This document shows positions 5,704-7,334 of a DNA stretch of 7,334 nt, in pieces. Numbering within the stretch: the stretch's first letter is position 1; the number at the start of each line of letters is the position of its first letter. The notes below the pieces were generated by a model. The model ran no database searches, was not told where the DNA came from, and saw nothing but the letters and a program-made list of their open reading frames with translations. Made by a program: the position numbers and the translations under genes. The stretch is from Pedobacter sp. UBA1654 (GTDB lineage: Bacteria; Bacteroidota; Bacteroidia; Sphingobacteriales; Sphingobacteriaceae), in NCBI GenBank assembly GCA_002320935.1, contig DCLG01000082.1, forward strand, positions 15,661 through 22,994, in the 5' to 3' direction.

Positions 5704-6329
5704 GGCTGGGCCTCATTTTCAACCTCTGAAGTGGAAAATTGGTTACCACGCAAACTATATCTTACCACCTTAATATCATCTGCTTTTTCCGCACCCTCTT
5801 CGGAGTTTGCTGCCGGAAAAGACCGGAACAACTCACCTTCTTTTATAAAGTATTTGTCGTGTCCGTTATAAAGCTTTTTCAACTTCGATGGAAGCCCAGG
5901 AAAACTGATTTTCTGAAAATTACCACGTGAATATTCATATACATTCAAATCCGCCTTATTCCCGCCGCTTTTTAGTTCTACATAAATCTCTGGATTGCCA
6001 TCATTATCAAGATCCATGTTCCATGCATCGCTGATGATACCTTCACGTTCAACCGCAAAAGATTTATAGTTGTTTTTCAGAGAATCTGACATTAAAATCA
6101 GATATCCTCCAAGGCTGTCGACGCCTTTTCCCCAGCTTACAACTTCAAATCCGAAGCCTGGTGTTACCGCTAGTTCTTTATAAAATGGAAATGGATTGGG
6201 TGCTTGCTGTGCCGCAGTGCTGTCGCGTGGGGCTTGCTTAATCTCAGCCTGATCATTAGAACAGGAAAATAACGAAAGTAGTCCGACAAGAAACGCGGAT
6301 GGATACAGTGTTGACTTAATATAGTTCAT
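5700..6329 (-). CDS. Lipoprotein, possible PliI-type lysozyme inhibitor relative
   Basis: A 209-residue predicted lipoprotein. The signal peptide MNYIKSTLYPSAFLVGLLSLFSC ends in a lipobox LFSC, making Cys23 the lipidated residue. A Ser/Gln/Pro-rich linker (24-48) follows, then a beta-rich domain. Its features are GGYLILMSDSLKNNY (74-88), a DLDNDGNPEIYVELKSGG segment (106-123) with an EF-like acidic loop, and YNGHDKYFIKEGELFRSFPA (154-173). The order of an acidic DxDxDGxPEI segment, an SxG turn and a YxGHDxFxxxxGxLxRxFP stretch resembles what I recall of PliI inhibitors of invertebrate-type lysozyme. That is recognition from memory and is not certain. If correct, the protein would protect peptidoglycan from lysozyme in the periplasm or at the outer membrane. 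It follows trxB by 47 bp, but an inverted repeat occupies that gap and touches its ATG. The TAG stop overlaps the TAA of the converging membrane-protein gene. Confidence 0.75.
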   Translation of the reverse strand: MNYIKSTLYPSAFLVGLLSLFSCSNDQAEIKQAPRDSTAAQQAPNPFPFYKELAVTPGFGFEVVSWGKGVDSLGGYLILMSDSLKNNYKSFAVEREGIISDAWNMDLDNDGNPEIYVELKSGGNKADLNVYEYSRGNFQKISFPGLPSKLKKLYNGHDKYFIKEGELFRSFPAANSEEGAEKADDIKVVRYSLRGNQFSTSEVENEAQP

Positions 6330-6365
6330 TTGCTTAGATTGCTTTACCCAAGCAATCTAAGCAAA
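6329..6365. repeat. 16-bp perfect inverted repeat at the lipoprotein start codon
   Basis: Bases 6329-6344 pair perfectly with 6350-6365 around a 5-nt loop (TACCC on the plus strand). Each arm contains the hexamer TTGCTT or its complement AAGCAA twice with 9-bp spacing (plus-strand starts 6330, 6339, 6350, 6359). The hairpin lies in the 47-bp trxB-lipoprotein gap, and in minus-strand RNA the A of the lipoprotein ATG would be the last paired base. Neither strand has a T-run after the stem, so it is not a standard intrinsic terminator. It could be an mRNA structure controlling translation or decay, or a DNA operator. Confidence 0.7.
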
Positions 6366-6376
6366 AAATAAATATT

Positions 6377-7334
6377 TTAAACACCCACCTTCACTTCATC
6401 CTCTTTAGCAGCCAGATAGCGCTCAGCATCTAAAGCAGCCATACAGCCAGATCCCGCAGCAGTGACTGCCTGACGGTAGTAGTGGTCCTGAACATCACCA
6501 CATGCAAACACACCCTCAATATTGGTTTTTGTTGTTCCAGGAATGGTTTTTAAGTAGCCTGTTTCATCCATTTCAAGCCATCCTTTGAAAATTTCTGTAT
6601 TCGGTTTATGGCCGATTGCCACAAAGAACCCTTCCACTGCAAGGTCAGATTCCTCACTAGTCTGATTATTAATTATACGAAGCCCGGTAACGTTTTTACC
6701 ATTACCCAGAACTTCCTTAGCTTCTGTATTGTAAATCACTTCAATGTTTGGCGTATTTAATACACGGTGAACCATTGCTTTTGATGCACGGAACTCATCA
6801 CGACGTACAAGCATGTAAACTTTATTACACAACTTTGCCAGATAAGTTGCTTCTTCTGCCGCAGTGTCGCCTGCACCAACAATAGCAACATCCTGACCTT
6901 TAAAAAAGAATCCATCACAAACCGCACATGCTGAAACACCAAAACCATTGTACTGCTGTTCACTTGGTAAACCCAGCCATTTTGCAGTAGCACCAGTAGA
7001 AATAATCACGGTATCAGCAGTAATGGTCTTCGCCTCGTCTACAACAACTTTATGGGGTAATGAGGAGAAATCAACCGAACTTACATATCCAAAACGCACA
7101 TCAGTACCAAAACGTTCTGCCTGCTTCCGAAAATCTTCCATCATTTCAGGACCGGTAATACCGTTCGGATAACCTGGAAAGTTATCTACTTCCGTCGTCT
7201 GTGTTAATTGTCCCCCGGCTTCCATTCCAGTATACAACACTGGTTTTAGATCAGCACGGGCAGCATAAATAGCTGCTGTATACCCTGCCGGACCTGATCC
7301 GATAATCAAACATTGAACGTGTTCTGTTTCTTGA
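6377..7334 (-). CDS. trxB: Thioredoxin-disulfide reductase (lacking only the extreme N-terminus)
   Basis: This cytoplasmic FAD enzyme reduces thioredoxin with NADPH. Sequence elements in order are the FAD-binding IIGSGPAGYTAAIYAARA (codons about 7307-7254), GGQLTQTTEVDNFPGYP, the redox-active CAVC (bases 6928-6917), the NADPH-binding VGAGDTAAEEATYLA, the 2'-phosphate-binding VRRDEFRAS, and the C-terminal FAD contact GVFACGDVQDHYYRQAVTAAGSG. The low-molecular-weight bacterial type is clear from this domain order and length. The frame stays open to the right edge, reading QETEHVQC before LIIGSG, so 318 codons are visible and only the start and perhaps one or two codons are missing. The TTG at 7309 is an internal Leu inside the FAD motif, not a start. 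The lipoprotein gene follows after 47 bp. No U-tract terminator is seen after the stop, only the inverted repeat 6329-6365. Confidence 0.96.
   Translation of the reverse strand, partial: QETEHVQCLIIGSGPAGYTAAIYAARADLKPVLYTGMEAGGQLTQTTEVDNFPGYPNGITGPEMMEDFRKQAERFGTDVRFGYVSSVDFSSLPHKVVVDEAKTITADTVIISTGATAKWLGLPSEQQYNGFGVSACAVCDGFFFKGQDVAIVGAGDTAAEEATYLAKLCNKVYMLVRRDEFRASKAMVHRVLNTPNIEVIYNTEAKEVLGNGKNVTGLRIINNQTSEESDLAVEGFFVAIGHKPNTEIFKGWLEMDETGYLKTIPGTTKTNIEGVFACGDVQDHYYRQAVTAAGSGCMAALDAERYLAAKEDEVKVGV

Noticed and set aside
6329..6365. trxB intrinsic terminator
   Set aside because: The stem is strong, but the minus-strand sequence after it is ATGAAC, not a T-run; the T-run lies before the stem. 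On the plus strand the stem is followed by A residues.
6363..6373. TAnnTTTG promoter for the lipoprotein
   Set aside because: The minus strand has TATTTTTTG, where three bases instead of two separate TA and TTTG, and a start would fall inside the hairpin. Not strong enough to list.
7307..7309. TTG as the trxB start
   Set aside because: It encodes a Leu inside the conserved FAD-binding strand (QCLIIGSGPAG), and the frame continues upstream to the window edge.
1..7334. Mobile element, CRISPR array, tRNA or rRNA, or defence system
   Set aside because: No transposase, integrase, spaced direct repeats, tRNA cloverleaf or defence-associated domain was seen on either strand. The content is ordinary core genome.

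Overview
The window looks like a chromosomal core region from a Bacteroidota bacterium, most likely the Sphingobacteriaceae (Pedobacter/Sphingobacterium-like). The evidence is the character of the RNase R, L21, L27 and thioredoxin reductase proteins, an exact Bacteroidota-type promoter element (TAnnTTTG) ahead of rplU, AT-rich intergenic DNA, and the lack of a convincing AGGAGG-type Shine-Dalgarno at any of the eight visible starts. No mobile element, tRNA, rRNA or CRISPR array was seen. Gene density is high, and no gene-free stretch exceeds about 175 bp.

Layout, left to right: (1) plus strand, the 3' end of rnr (RNase R, entering from outside the window), then a short-chain-type polyprenyl diphosphate synthase only 7 bp later. 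Both end at a strong symmetrical hairpin at 1738-1773, which also terminates the converging ribosomal-protein unit. (2) Minus strand, rplU-rpmA (L21, L27) from a promoter at about 2501-2508. (3) Minus strand, a GltP-like dicarboxylate/amino-acid symporter followed 15 bp later by a small membrane-anchored protein of unknown function. (4) A 175-bp divergent intergenic region (4451-4625) with a perfect 14-bp palindrome. (5) Plus strand, an ECF sigma factor overlapping by 14 nt a four-helix membrane protein, a plausible non-canonical anti-sigma factor. (6) Minus strand, trxB (running in from the right edge, lacking only its first codon or few), followed by a lipoprotein that resembles the PliI lysozyme-inhibitor family. 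The lipoprotein start codon abuts a 16-bp perfect inverted repeat. The stop codons of (5) and the lipoprotein overlap tail to tail.

Functionally these are mostly housekeeping genes: RNA decay, isoprenoid chain synthesis, ribosome assembly, acidic amino acid or dicarboxylate uptake and thiol redox. The less understood material is the sigma/membrane-protein pair, the unknown protein downstream of the symporter, the lipoprotein and its leader hairpin, and the palindrome in the divergent promoter region. No overtly new multi-gene system is evident; the findings are modest, local observations.
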